DNA of 11,513 bases from Peptococcaceae bacterium (GCA_019421315.1 JAHZFN010000252.1:1-11513), one strand, 5' to 3'. Positions 5,837 through 11,513 are shown, counted from the stretch's first letter. Program-made: numbers and translations. The notes: generated by a model not told the origin, from the sequence alone.

Positions 5837-5865
5837 TCGGAATATTTCGGAATATTTCGGAATAT
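5837..5865 (+). repeat. Triple 10-bp tandem repeat in the DUF134-NifX spacer
   Basis: The unit AATATTTCGG, or its start, occurs three times in exact 10-bp register (CGG ends at 5840, 5850 and 5860). It lies 35-60 nt upstream of the NifX-like start codon. A related TTATCGG word also occurs at 5812-5818. Confidence 0.7.
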
Positions 5866-5899
5866 AGATTTAATATAAGGATAAGGAGTGCAGATAAAA

Positions 5900-6313
5900 A
5901 TGGAATTAAAAATTGCAGTAACATACGACGGTAACGGCAGCGTTTTTCAGCATTTCGGTCATACGGAGCAGTTTAAGATTTACACTGTGGATACCGACAA
6001 GGCGGAAATTTTGTCATCGCAGATTGTGCCGACAACAGGCAGCGGTCATTGCGCTTTGGGCGGTTTTCTGGCAGAAAAAGGCGTTGATATTTTGATTTGC
6101 GGCGGTATCGGCGGCGGCGCCAGAAATAATCTGGCGATGGCGGACATCACTTTGTTCCCCGGCGTTTCGGGTTTGGCAGACGATGCCGTTTTGTCCTTGC
6201 TCAACAAAACTCTGATTTATGATCCCGACACAGTTTGCAATCATCATGAACACCACGGCGATGCTTGTCCGGGACACAGCGAAACCTGCGGTCATCACGA
6301 CTGCCATAATTAA
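5900..6313 (+). CDS. NifX/NifB-family protein (dinitrogenase FeMo-cofactor fold) with His/Cys tail
   Basis: Residues 1-107 form the small RNase-H-like domain of the dinitrogenase Fe-Mo cofactor family (COG1433): MELKIAVTYDGN start, VFQHFGHTEQFKIY (15-28), the GSGHCALGGFLAEKGVD segment (47-63) and ICGGIGGGARNNL (66-78). Members bind iron-sulfur or iron-molybdenum clusters or act as small carriers; many occur in organisms that do not fix nitrogen, and nothing here indicates nitrogenase. After residue 112 comes a short tail packed with ligands (C113, HHEHH 115-119, C123, H126, C130, HH 132-133, C135, H136), suitable for Zn, Ni, Co or Fe. I chose ATG 5900 because the family match begins there; AAGGAG at 5883-5888 lies 11 nt upstream, rather far, while a GTG at 5888 overlaps that site. 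It is probably co-transcribed with the DUF134 gene. Confidence 0.86.
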   Translation: MELKIAVTYDGNGSVFQHFGHTEQFKIYTVDTDKAEILSSQIVPTTGSGHCALGGFLAEKGVDILICGGIGGGARNNLAMADITLFPGVSGLADDAVLSLLNKTLIYDPDTVCNHHEHHGDACPGHSETCGHHDCHN

Positions 6314-6354
6314 GTCATTTTCCCTTTTCAGAATCTCTTTAATATATTTATGCT

Positions 6355-6386
6355 AAAAAGCACGGTTTACTGCCGTGCTTTTTGGT
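6355..6386 (+). terminator. Intrinsic terminator after the NifX-like gene
   Basis: An 11-bp perfect stem (6355-6365 with 6373-6383), with a GCACGG/CCGTGC core and a 7-nt loop, ends in a T5 run. It closes the DUF134/NifX unit, 41 nt after the stop. Confidence 0.88.
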
Positions 6387-6495
6387 TGTTCGGAGCAGAG
6401 TGATGTCAGGTAGATACTTTGTTTTATTTGAATTTTGATTTTTACCGCATTTTATAATACAAAACGCAGACAATGGTTTATAAATCAAGTTTTTC

Positions 6496-6524
6496 TTGCA
6501 TAATAAGATATGATGGATTATAAT
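6496..6524 (+). promoter_or_regulatory. Distal promoter of the HD hydrolase gene
   Basis: TTGCAT (6496-6501) and TATAAT (6519-6524) are 17 bp apart. The start near 6531 leaves a leader of about 165 nt containing the hairpins noted at 6531-6606. Confidence 0.6.
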
Positions 6525-6530
6525 TAAAGC

Positions 6531-6606
6531 AGGTTAGGGCTTTTGCCCCAAGCCATAGTCTTTTCATACGCCTTGATGAGCGATACGATTGTGAAAACCT
6601 GTGTCG
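6531..6606 (+). other. Structured leader segment of the HD hydrolase gene
   Basis: GGGC (6537-6540) pairs with GCCC (6545-6548) over a TTTT loop. GCGATAC and GTGTCGC (about 6580-6586 and 6600-6606) can form a 7-bp stem with one G-U pair. I do not recognise a riboswitch class and there is no T-tract terminator. Together with the terminator at 6355-6386 and the two promoters, this is the content of the 381-bp gap at 6314-6694. Confidence 0.35.
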
Positions 6607-6609
6607 CAG

Positions 6610-6637
6610 TTGTCAGGGCATATTTTATGGATACTAT
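6610..6637 (+). promoter_or_regulatory. Proximal promoter candidate of the HD hydrolase gene
   Basis: TTGTCA (6610-6615) is followed 16 bp later by TACTAT (6632-6637); a better hexamer, TATAAT (6637-6642), lies 21 bp away. This would give a short leader of about 50 nt, independent of the upstream hairpins. Confidence 0.4.
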
Positions 6638-6694
6638 ATAATTTAGAGATATATTGTAAATTAAAAGTTCAGAATACACTTTGCGAGGTCGAAC

Positions 6695-7135
6695 ATGATT
6701 TATACAAATTTGCGTATAGCCTATAACGCTCATAACGGTCAGCTGGACAAAAGCGACGTGCCGTATATATTTCATCCTTTTCACTTGGCGGAGCAGATGA
6801 AAACGGAGCATGAGGTTATTGTGGCTTTGCTCCATGACGTTGTGGAGGATACCGACGTTACTTTGGAGGATTTGGCGGCAGAGGGCTTCCCGCGTGATGT
6901 TTTGGAGGCTGTTCGTTTGCTGACTCATGACCGCAGTGTGCCGTATATGGAGTATATTGCCGGGCTTAAGGACAATGCCTTGGCGAAAAAAGTGAAAATG
7001 GCGGATTTGCTGCATAACAGCGATGTAACCAGGCTGGAGGGCATTGACGAGGAAGCGGGCAAACGCCTGAAAAAATACGGTGCGGCTTTGCAAATGCTGC
7101 AAAACGAAGACGAAAAAGACAATTCCGACTGCTGA
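6695..7135 (+). CDS. HD-domain phosphohydrolase of the RelA/SpoT-hydrolase (small alarmone hydrolase) type
   Basis: The 146-residue protein is a stand-alone HD domain: AYNAHNGQ (9-16), YIFHPFHLA (24-32) with His27, VALLHDVVEDTD (43-54) with the His47-Asp48 pair and Glu51-Asp52, and VKMADLLHNSD (100-110) with Asp104 and Asn108. These segments follow the order and spacing of the (p)ppGpp hydrolase domain of RelA/SpoT and of MESH1-type small alarmone hydrolases, which use Mn2+ to remove the 3' pyrophosphate. There is no synthetase, TGS or ACT domain. It is slightly shorter than typical MESH1 enzymes, so the substrate could instead be another nucleotide. ATG 6695 has GAGG at 6685-6688. The gene is monocistronic, with its own promoter(s) and terminator. 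Confidence 0.84.
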   Translation: MIYTNLRIAYNAHNGQLDKSDVPYIFHPFHLAEQMKTEHEVIVALLHDVVEDTDVTLEDLAAEGFPRDVLEAVRLLTHDRSVPYMEYIAGLKDNALAKKVKMADLLHNSDVTRLEGIDEEAGKRLKKYGAALQMLQNEDEKDNSDC

Positions 7136-7170
7136 TAAATAGTTATAATAAATAAAAAGATGTTAAGAAT

Positions 7171-7209
7171 AAAAGAGTATTGCTTGGGGAAAAGTAATAC
7201 TCTTTTTTA
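7171..7209 (+). terminator. Intrinsic terminator after the HD hydrolase gene
   Basis: A 15-bp stem with one G-U pair (7171-7185 with 7192-7206, loop GGGGAA) is followed by further T residues. The A-rich left arm makes it potentially bidirectional. From here to 7366 the DNA is very AT-rich and I see no gene, only short direct repeats of TATACTAT-like words near 7255-7280. Confidence 0.85.
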
Positions 7210-7366
7210 GTCAGGGTATATTAAATTTTTTAAGTGCGGAAAAATTTAATATTATTTATTATACTATTATACTATACTCAATCAAAAGAATAGAGATATA
7301 TAATTTGTCAAAAACTCAGAAATTTTTTATCCATGAAAGAATCCGAAAAAATTTACCCCAAAAGTA

Positions 7367-7397
7367 TTGACCTAAAGTCAGGTTTATGTTTTATAAT
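7367..7397 (+). promoter_or_regulatory. MerR-type promoter with 19-bp spacer (alcohol dehydrogenase promoter)
   Basis: TTGACC (7367-7372) and TATAAT (7392-7397) are separated by 19 bp, the over-long spacing typical of promoters activated by MerR-family proteins. The spacer contains an imperfect dyad CCTAAAG-N4-GTTTATG, resembling from memory the CTTAAAG-N4-CTTTAAG site of the Bacillus aldehyde-responsive regulator AdhR. The gene it drives is the alcohol dehydrogenase remnant at 7492. No merR-like gene is visible in the window. Confidence 0.6.
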
Positions 7398-7491
7398 CGA
7401 TCTATCAAAGAAATTAACAGCAAAAAGCAAAATGAAAAACAAAATTTAAGTAATGAAGAGTTAAGTAATATTGATAGGAGGTTTTTTGATT

Positions 7492-7602
7492 ATGCTTGGA
7501 AATTTTTCATATTGTAATCCCACCAAACTTTATTTCGGTGAAAACTCTTTGGATTTTGGTATTTTTCATCAATTTGGGATTTGTTTATTATTTTTGTTGT
7601 GA
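7492..7602 (+). pseudogene. 5' remnant of an iron-containing alcohol dehydrogenase (BDH type)
   Basis: A good ribosome site (AGGAGG, 7476-7481) precedes ATG 7492. The first ~22 codons read MLGNFSYCNPTKLYFGENSL plus Asp-Phe, the N-terminus of NADH/NADPH-dependent butanol dehydrogenases of the group III (iron-containing) family, in which NPTK-x-x-FG is the first conserved motif. After about 7557 the similarity stops and the frame runs through 14 unrelated codons to TGA at 7600-7602. Full-length members have roughly 390 residues, so more than 90% is missing, including the NAD- and metal-binding regions. With an intact promoter and ribosome site, a 36-residue non-functional peptide may still be made. 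Confidence 0.75.
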
Positions 7603-7638
7603 TTTTAGTTTTTGGGGTTTGAAAAATTCGGTTATCGA

Positions 7639-7785
7639 CTATTTGATAAAAATTTCGGATTTGGCAAATAATGCGGCATTGCCGCTGAGGAAAGTACGTC
7701 CGCCGGCATAGCGGCAATGTAAAACGCCGCCTCCGGAGGATGCCTGATATGCCTTTAATTCAGTTTTGCCCAACTTTTTCGCCCA
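7639..7785 (-). pseudogene. 3' remnant of a PhzF-family isomerase gene
   Basis: On the minus strand a frame ending at TAG 7641-7639 encodes WAKKLGKTELKAYQASS followed by GGGVLHCRYAGGRTFLSG and NAALFAKSEIFIK. This follows the C-terminal signature of the PhzF phenazine-biosynthesis-like isomerase family (W..KL.K..L.AYQAS.RGG.L.C...G.R....G.A.L...GEI). Only about 48 C-terminal residues remain of a family of roughly 260-300. The 5' side meets the pyrE remnant on the opposite strand within about 7766-7785, and no start exists. The minus-strand frame continues to 8010, but that part is the shadow of pyrE. It is expected to be dead. Confidence 0.68.
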
Positions 7786-8089
7786 AAGAGAAAACGATGT
7801 TATGACTTTCCGCAGAGGATTTAAGCTTTCTCCGCAGGACAAGGTTTTGGTTGTGGAGGACGTTGTTACAACCGGCGGTTCCGTTAAGGATTTGATTAAA
7901 GCCATCAAAGCCACAGGTGCTGAAGTTGTCGGCGTTGCGTCTTTTGTAAATCGTTCCGGCGGCAAGGTGGATTTTTGTGTTCCTTTTGAATCTTTGGTAA
8001 AGCTGGACATTCAAACCTATAAGCCGGAGGACTGCCCGATGTGCAAGGCAGGCGGCACAGCCGTTAAGCCCGGCAGCCGCAACATTTAA
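7766..8089 (+). pseudogene. pyrE: 3' half of orotate phosphoribosyltransferase (pyrE), 5' truncated
   Basis: The frame encodes FFAQREND, MTFRRGFKLSPQDKV, then LVVEDVVTTGGSVKD, the PRPP-binding loop of type I phosphoribosyltransferases, and ends in CPMCKAGG, AVKPGSRNI, typical of clostridial-type PyrE C-termini. PyrE converts orotate and PRPP to OMP in pyrimidine synthesis. About 105 residues remain of ~190; the N-terminal half, with the orotate-binding part, is gone. An in-frame TGA lies at 7745-7747, and the only candidate start is a TTG at 7766 without a ribosome site. The nearby GGAGGA (7735-7740) plus ATG 7749 open a different frame that stops after 18 codons. The remaining sequence has no internal stop or frameshift, so the break looks recent or is an assembly join. 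Confidence 0.82.
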
Positions 8090-8123
8090 TCAATGTATAA
8101 TTTTGATATTAATAATTAATATT

Positions 8124-8158
8124 AACAGGCAACGCTTTTTTGCGTTGCCTGTTTTTTT
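8124..8158 (+). terminator. Intrinsic terminator after the pyrE remnant
   Basis: A perfect 12-bp stem (8124-8135 with 8142-8153) with a T6 loop is followed by a long T-run. It is probably the original terminator of the pyrE transcript and it insulates the promoter at 8184. Confidence 0.9.
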
Positions 8159-8183
8159 GTTGCCTGCGGGGGGCGGATTGCTG

Positions 8184-8212
8184 TTGACAAGCGGCTGAAA
8201 AATGCTTATACT
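8184..8212 (+). promoter_or_regulatory. Strong sigma-A promoter of the riboswitch leader
   Basis: TTGACA (8184-8189) and TATACT (8207-8212) are 17 bp apart, nearly consensus. The start near 8219 gives a leader of about 550 nt before the surface-protein gene, beginning with the riboswitch. Confidence 0.78.
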
Positions 8213-8276
8213 TAAATGAATAAGCAAAATAAATAATAAGATCAATTTAAATATAAAAATAATTGTTAAGCTGTTT

Positions 8277-8378
8277 CGGTTGTTAAATCAACATTCGGAA
8301 TGGGGTGAGAAGCCCCACAATTCGGTTACTGTGATGCGTCTTTTGCGAAAAAACGGCGATAAGTCAGATACGGAGAGG
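8277..8378 (+). promoter_or_regulatory. Cobalamin-type riboswitch, compact form
   Basis: The conserved core of the cobalamin (B12) riboswitch family is visible in order: GGTT with a small hairpin (GTTG 8279-8282 / CAAC 8289-8292); GGAAT at 8297-8301; the stem-loop GGGGTGAGAAGCCCC (8302-8316); GGTTACTGTGATG at 8324-8336, the most diagnostic block; and AAGTCAGATAC at 8361-8371. Between the last two lies only a small hairpin with a GCGA tetraloop (about 8338-8354), so the peripheral P8-P12 region of the classic RNA is missing, as in the reduced cobalamin variants. Such RNAs usually switch off B12 uptake or B12-independent genes when cobalamin binds. An intrinsic terminator follows at 8439, consistent with transcriptional control. 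Another riboswitch class is possible but less likely. Confidence 0.72.
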
Positions 8379-8438
8379 CTGCTTGCATTTTTCGCCTGAA
8401 TTCGGAATTTGCGTTGAAAATAAGCTGTAGAGAAGCTG

Positions 8439-8467
8439 CCGCAGGCGTTTTGCCTGCGGTTTTTTTA
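8439..8467 (+). terminator. Riboswitch expression-platform terminator
   Basis: CCGCAGGC (8439-8446) pairs perfectly with GCCTGCGG (8452-8459) around a 5-nt loop, followed by T7. It lies ~70 nt after the riboswitch core, where a ligand-controlled terminator is expected. AGGCTGC in the 3' part of the aptamer region (8377-8383) offers a partner for the left arm (GCTGCC/GCAGGC context) as a possible antiterminator; that pairing is inference. Confidence 0.8.
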
Positions 8468-8488
8468 ATTTTTTTGGTTAATTTGTTC

Positions 8489-8527
8489 GAAGGATATATC
8501 CTTCTTTCTTTGCACAGCAAAGAAAGA
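8489..8527 (+). repeat. Palindrome and overlapping hairpin in the leader
   Basis: GAAGGATATATCCTTC (8489-8504) is a perfect 16-bp palindrome. Directly adjoining, 8503-8513 pairs with 8517-8527 as an 11-bp stem with an ACA loop. The two share bases 8503-8504, so they compete slightly. No T-tract follows either. Their role is unknown; a protein-binding site or mRNA-stabilising fold is possible. Confidence 0.6.
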
Positions 8528-8576
8528 TTATTATTTTATGAAAGCGAGTTTTGTGAAAGCAGGCAAATTGCGGCAA

Positions 8577-8670
8577 AAAGCAGAGTGCTTTAAAAATTCT
8601 GCTTTAGGTTTAAGGATAACAATGCGGGCATTGATTTTTTAAATGCGGCAAGGCATTGTAAATCACTTTT
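8577..8670 (+). other. Hairpin-rich remainder of the surface-protein leader
   Basis: AAAGCAGA (8577-8584) pairs with TCTGCTTT (8598-8605). CAATG (8620-8624) pairs with CATTG (8629-8633) and is followed by ATTTTTT, resembling a weak terminator. A near copy, AATGC...GCATT, follows at about 8643-8657 with a T6 run some 10 nt later. No convincing gene lies between 8468 and 8767; a 34-codon frame from ATG 8538 has no ribosome site. With the riboswitch region this explains the 678-bp gap before the surface-protein gene. Confidence 0.45.
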
Positions 8671-8767
8671 TTGTTGCTCCGCTCGCAGCTTGAGCTTGGA
8701 GTTTGAAATAGATGATTCAAGTTGTTTTGAGAAGTTTTAAGAAATTTTTTAGGAGGGAAAAAGAAAG

Positions 8768-11513
8768 ATGAAGAAATTTTTTGCCAGAAAATTTTTAGTT
8801 TTTGTGCTGATGTTTGCCATGATTTTCAGCAGTATGCCTCTTGCCGCCTTTGCTGATGATGCCAGCAATAATGTTCAGCAAGAATTGACAAATGATGTAT
8901 TAGCAAATGAGGCAATAACAGCGGAAGATATAAATATTGCTGCTACTTTTACATTAAATGGTGGCAAACAATCGTATGAATACAACACAAAAATTGAAAA
9001 AGATACTAACGGGGAATATGTTTTGTATGTTCCCGATGTTTCTTTGAGAGCAACAGGCAGTTCGATACCGGAATTGATATTTTCCTTGCCGGCAGATTCC
9101 AAAGAACGGATGGAAATTTCTTATACCGCTTACGAAGGTGTGGGTACCGATATTACCAAAGAAGCTCCTAATACCGTTAAAACCGATACGGACGGCAAAA
9201 TCTCAATTGCTGATTGGAAATATACTTTTAGCACTACTTTGAAATGGTCTGAAAAAATTACTGTCAGCATCGGTTCCGGCGACGATAAAAAGTCCTATGA
9301 TGTTAAAATAGTTCCATTTTTAACTTTGGGATCTTTATATGTCAAAGATAATAACAACAATGTCAGACCTTTTGAAATTGGTAAAAAATATGAAAACAGT
9401 GTGGCACCCATTTTCGGACAGACAGAATTCAGTACAACTGCTGTCAAAGGTACTACCATTAGTGTTGAGGCAATCAGCGGAGCTCAATCCACTTTGTTTT
9501 CTAGAGATGTTACAGTAAAAATTAATGGCGATGTACAAACAAACGACAATAAATTTTCGTATACGGTAGAGGACGATTCGCCGAAAACGGTTACTGTTGA
9601 ATTAAGCAAAGACGGATTCAGAACTTCGGTCTTTCATATTAAGCTGTTTACAGTGGAAAAGGATTATTTCCCTGTTTTAGGCGATTTGACGGTTCAAAAC
9701 AAAACAACGGGTAAAACTTTTGTGAATCCCAAAAGCGGTATTATGTTGAGAAAAAGTATTACTCAATGTGATGACTGCACAATAACGGTTGATGTATTGG
9801 ATGAAGATAAATCCGATTTGACATATACTTGGACTATTGCCAATGTTAAGCAAGATGAAACCGGCAATACTATTCAGATAAATACGACTGAAACCGGTGC
9901 CAGAAACTATGTATTCAAAGCCAGCAGAATTGTTGACGGCAGACAGTATACTGTTAGCAAAACTTTGGCCGGCGTAAGCTTTATTGCATTAAAGGTAACA
10001 GAGCCTACATTTGAAACTCAGCCGCAAAGTGCCGAATATGAAGCGGGCAGCGGAGCTTTGCCTCTGGTTGTAACCCCCAAAAGGGTTGCGGGGCATAGTT
10101 ACACAGTTCAATGGTATGTCAACACCGAAAACAGCACGGTAGGTGGAACACCAATTGAGGGAGGGCAGGCTTTATCCGGCGGTGGCAGTTCCTATTTGCC
10201 CGATATCAGTCAATCCGGCACATATTATTATTATGCAGGAGTAAAGGCTAAAGCCGGAAATTTGGAAAGCAAAGAGGTTTTCTCTGATATTGCTGTTATC
10301 AAAGTTAATCCCTTGAGTAATTTCCTGGAAGGCAAAGGTACGGAAGAATCGCCTTATTTGATTGAGGATGTCGATGATTTCAAAGTTATCAAAGAGAGGG
10401 TTGAAAACGGTTTTGCTTTTGCCAACACATATTTTAAAATGCTGAATGATATTGAGCTCCCCGCTGATTGGGAACCGATTGGCAATACAAAAGATGGCAG
10501 CGACAAACCGGAAAATGGTATAAATCTTAATCCTTTCAGCGGTATTATAGACGGCAGCAGTGACGGAGTTATTCATACACTTACAGTTGCGGAAGGCGGT
10601 TTGCCGCTTTTGGGTTATGTCCGTGAAGCAACTGTTAGAAACCTTAATATTTACGGCAAAAAAATTGCAGGCTATGCTTTGGTGGAAAAATATACTATTG
10701 ATTATGGTATCGACGGTAATTATAATACAGGTTGTCCTAAGACTGCAACTATTGAAAATGTAACCATAAAATCCGGTACTCAGGTATTAAAAGGCGGCTT
10801 GATCGGTGGTTTTGGCTCCGGTGCAAACACTGTTCAGCTTACAAATTGCACTGCTGAAAAAGGGGTTGTTATCGGATACAGCCAAAAACCCGGAGGCGAT
10901 GGTTCATGGAACGGTCCCATAGGTTCTTTTGCAAGCTCTCTTAATGGTGTTGTGACAAATTGTGTCAGCTATGCAGATGTATACGGTATAAATAACGTGG
11001 GCGGCATCGCAGGTGTCAAAGGTCAGTCCATGGGTCCTTGTTTGGTAAGTAACTGTGAATTCTACGGTACAGTAAATGCAACCGGCCGTTTTGCCGGCGG
11101 CATTTTGGGCGCAGGCTATGACGGCGGCGGCACTGCTCCTAACACACCTGTTGCAACAGTAAAGAATTGCTTGGTTGTCGGCACAATTAACGGCAATGAA
11201 AATGTCGGCGGCGTTTTCGGCGGCGAACCGGGATGTGAGGAGTGCTGGGCAAACGGCAAAGGTTCTGTAAGCGAAAATGTTTTCTATGGTAAAATTAATG
11301 CAAAAGGCGAAAATGTCGGCGGCATTATTGGTTTTATGAAGAGCTATAATGAAAACCAAAGCATGGATAACAACTATTATCTTGATACCTGCGGTGTTGA
11401 TAAAGGTATCGGTGCCGTGGAAATTGTGAATGTGGAAAATCTGGATTTGAAAAAATGCGGTACTTCTGCAACTGCCGAAGAAATGAAAGACGGCAGCATT
11501 ACACAAAAGCTTA
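8768..11513 (+). CDS. Large secreted surface protein with GLUG repeats (3' end outside window)
   Basis: An uninterrupted 915-codon frame reaches the right edge. ATG 8768 is preceded by AGGAGGG (8751-8757). Residues 1-29 are a classic signal peptide: KKFFARK, a hydrophobic core, and a predicted cut after AFA-29. Residues ~55-410 are Thr/Lys-rich beta-type sequence without a family I recognise, with a CDDC motif at 334-337. About 416-515 resembles a bacterial Ig-like domain (QWYV at 448-451, SGTYYYYAGV). Residues 519-600 carry the GTEESPYLIEDVDDFKVI and NDIELPADWEPIG segments that usually open right-handed beta-helix surface proteins. Four GLUG-like repeats follow: NNVGGIAGV (742), GRFAGGILG (773), ENVGGVFGG (811) and ENVGGIIGF (848). 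No anchor is visible; it may lie beyond the edge. The cobalamin-type riboswitch upstream suggests B12-linked expression, so a corrinoid-capture role is possible but unproven; adhesion is the alternative. Confidence 0.85.
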   Translation, partial: MKKFFARKFLVFVLMFAMIFSSMPLAAFADDASNNVQQELTNDVLANEAITAEDINIAATFTLNGGKQSYEYNTKIEKDTNGEYVLYVPDVSLRATGSSIPELIFSLPADSKERMEISYTAYEGVGTDITKEAPNTVKTDTDGKISIADWKYTFSTTLKWSEKITVSIGSGDDKKSYDVKIVPFLTLGSLYVKDNNNNVRPFEIGKKYENSVAPIFGQTEFSTTAVKGTTISVEAISGAQSTLFSRDVTVKINGDVQTNDNKFSYTVEDDSPKTVTVELSKDGFRTSVFHIKLFTVEKDYFPVLGDLTVQNKTTGKTFVNPKSGIMLRKSITQCDDCTITVDVLDEDKSDLTYTWTIANVKQDETGNTIQINTTETGARNYVFKASRIVDGRQYTVSKTLAGVSFIALKVTEPTFETQPQSAEYEAGSGALPLVVTPKRVAGHSYTVQWYVNTENSTVGGTPIEGGQALSGGGSSYLPDISQSGTYYYYAGVKAKAGNLESKEVFSDIAVIKVNPLSNFLEGKGTEESPYLIEDVDDFKVIKERVENGFAFANTYFKMLNDIELPADWEPIGNTKDGSDKPENGINLNPFSGIIDGSSDGVIHTLTVAEGGLPLLGYVREATVRNLNIYGKKIAGYALVEKYTIDYGIDGNYNTGCPKTATIENVTIKSGTQVLKGGLIGGFGSGANTVQLTNCTAEKGVVIGYSQKPGGDGSWNGPIGSFASSLNGVVTNCVSYADVYGINNVGGIAGVKGQSMGPCLVSNCEFYGTVNATGRFAGGILGAGYDGGGTAPNTPVATVKNCLVVGTINGNENVGGVFGGEPGCEECWANGKGSVSENVFYGKINAKGENVGGIIGFMKSYNENQSMDNNYYLDTCGVDKGIGAVEIVNVENLDLKKCGTSATAEEMKDGSITQKL

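Noticed and set aside
7685..7712. RNase P RNA fragment, suggested by GAGGAAAGT
   Set aside because: The match ends after nine bases, and the minus strand here encodes a coherent PhzF C-terminus.
8538..8642. 34-codon basic peptide frame in the surface-protein leader
   Set aside because: There is no ribosome binding site, and codons run through two hairpins; no family resemblance.
10904..11506. 200-codon minus-strand open frame near the right edge
   Set aside because: It is opposite the GLUG-repeat region of the surface protein; the Ala/Ile/Cys-rich product is what the complement of Gly/Asn/Val repeats produces.
1..11513. CRISPR array, insertion sequence, tRNA or rRNA genes
   Set aside because: I looked for spaced direct repeats, transposase motifs with terminal inverted repeats and cloverleaf sequences and saw none I could support.

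Overview
The window looks like chromosomal DNA of an anaerobic Bacillota (Firmicutes) species. The reasons are AGGAGG-type ribosome binding sites, consensus sigma-A promoters in AT-rich spacers, intrinsic terminators after most genes, a truncated PyrE whose C-terminal segment resembles clostridial forms, the start of a butanol-dehydrogenase-type alcohol dehydrogenase, and a compact cobalamin-type riboswitch. I cannot separate Clostridia from Negativicutes by eye.

Layout. (1) 1-262: the last 51 codons of an aspartate kinase (ACT domain) and its terminator. (2) 302-1711: a TetR-type regulator and a membrane metalloprotease-like DUF3267 protein. They sit behind a promoter whose start region carries a TGAAC/GTTCA operator, and they end at a terminator shared with the convergent next gene. 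(3) 1720-3608, minus strand: a multi-pass membrane diguanylate cyclase with an unusual coiled-coil and low-complexity tail. (4) 3645-5058: an isolated DegT/DnrJ/EryC1/StrS-fold protein in which serine replaces the PLP lysine, followed by a structured, terminator-like element. (5) 5208-6386: a DUF134 DNA-binding protein and a NifX/NifB-family protein, both with Cys- or His-rich tails, behind a promoter with a large palindrome. (6) 6496-7209: a small HD phosphohydrolase of the RelA/SpoT-hydrolase type with a long leader. (7) 7367-8158: a patchwork of three gene remnants: the promoter and first ~22 codons of an iron-containing alcohol dehydrogenase, the 3' end of a phzF-like gene on the other strand, and the 3' half of pyrE with its terminator. 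(8) 8184-11513: a strong promoter, a compact cobalamin-type riboswitch with a downstream terminator, a long hairpin-rich leader, and a large secreted GLUG-repeat surface protein that runs off the right edge.

How the parts may work together. The regulator pairs (TetR/DUF3267 and DUF134/NifX-like) look autoregulated, and their promoters share both a -35 context and a TGAACATAT operator word, so cross-regulation is possible. The riboswitch suggests that the surface protein responds to vitamin B12, which raises the inferred possibility that it helps capture corrinoids at the cell surface. The strongest candidates for something undescribed are the riboswitch/surface-protein unit and the lysine-less aminotransferase homologue.
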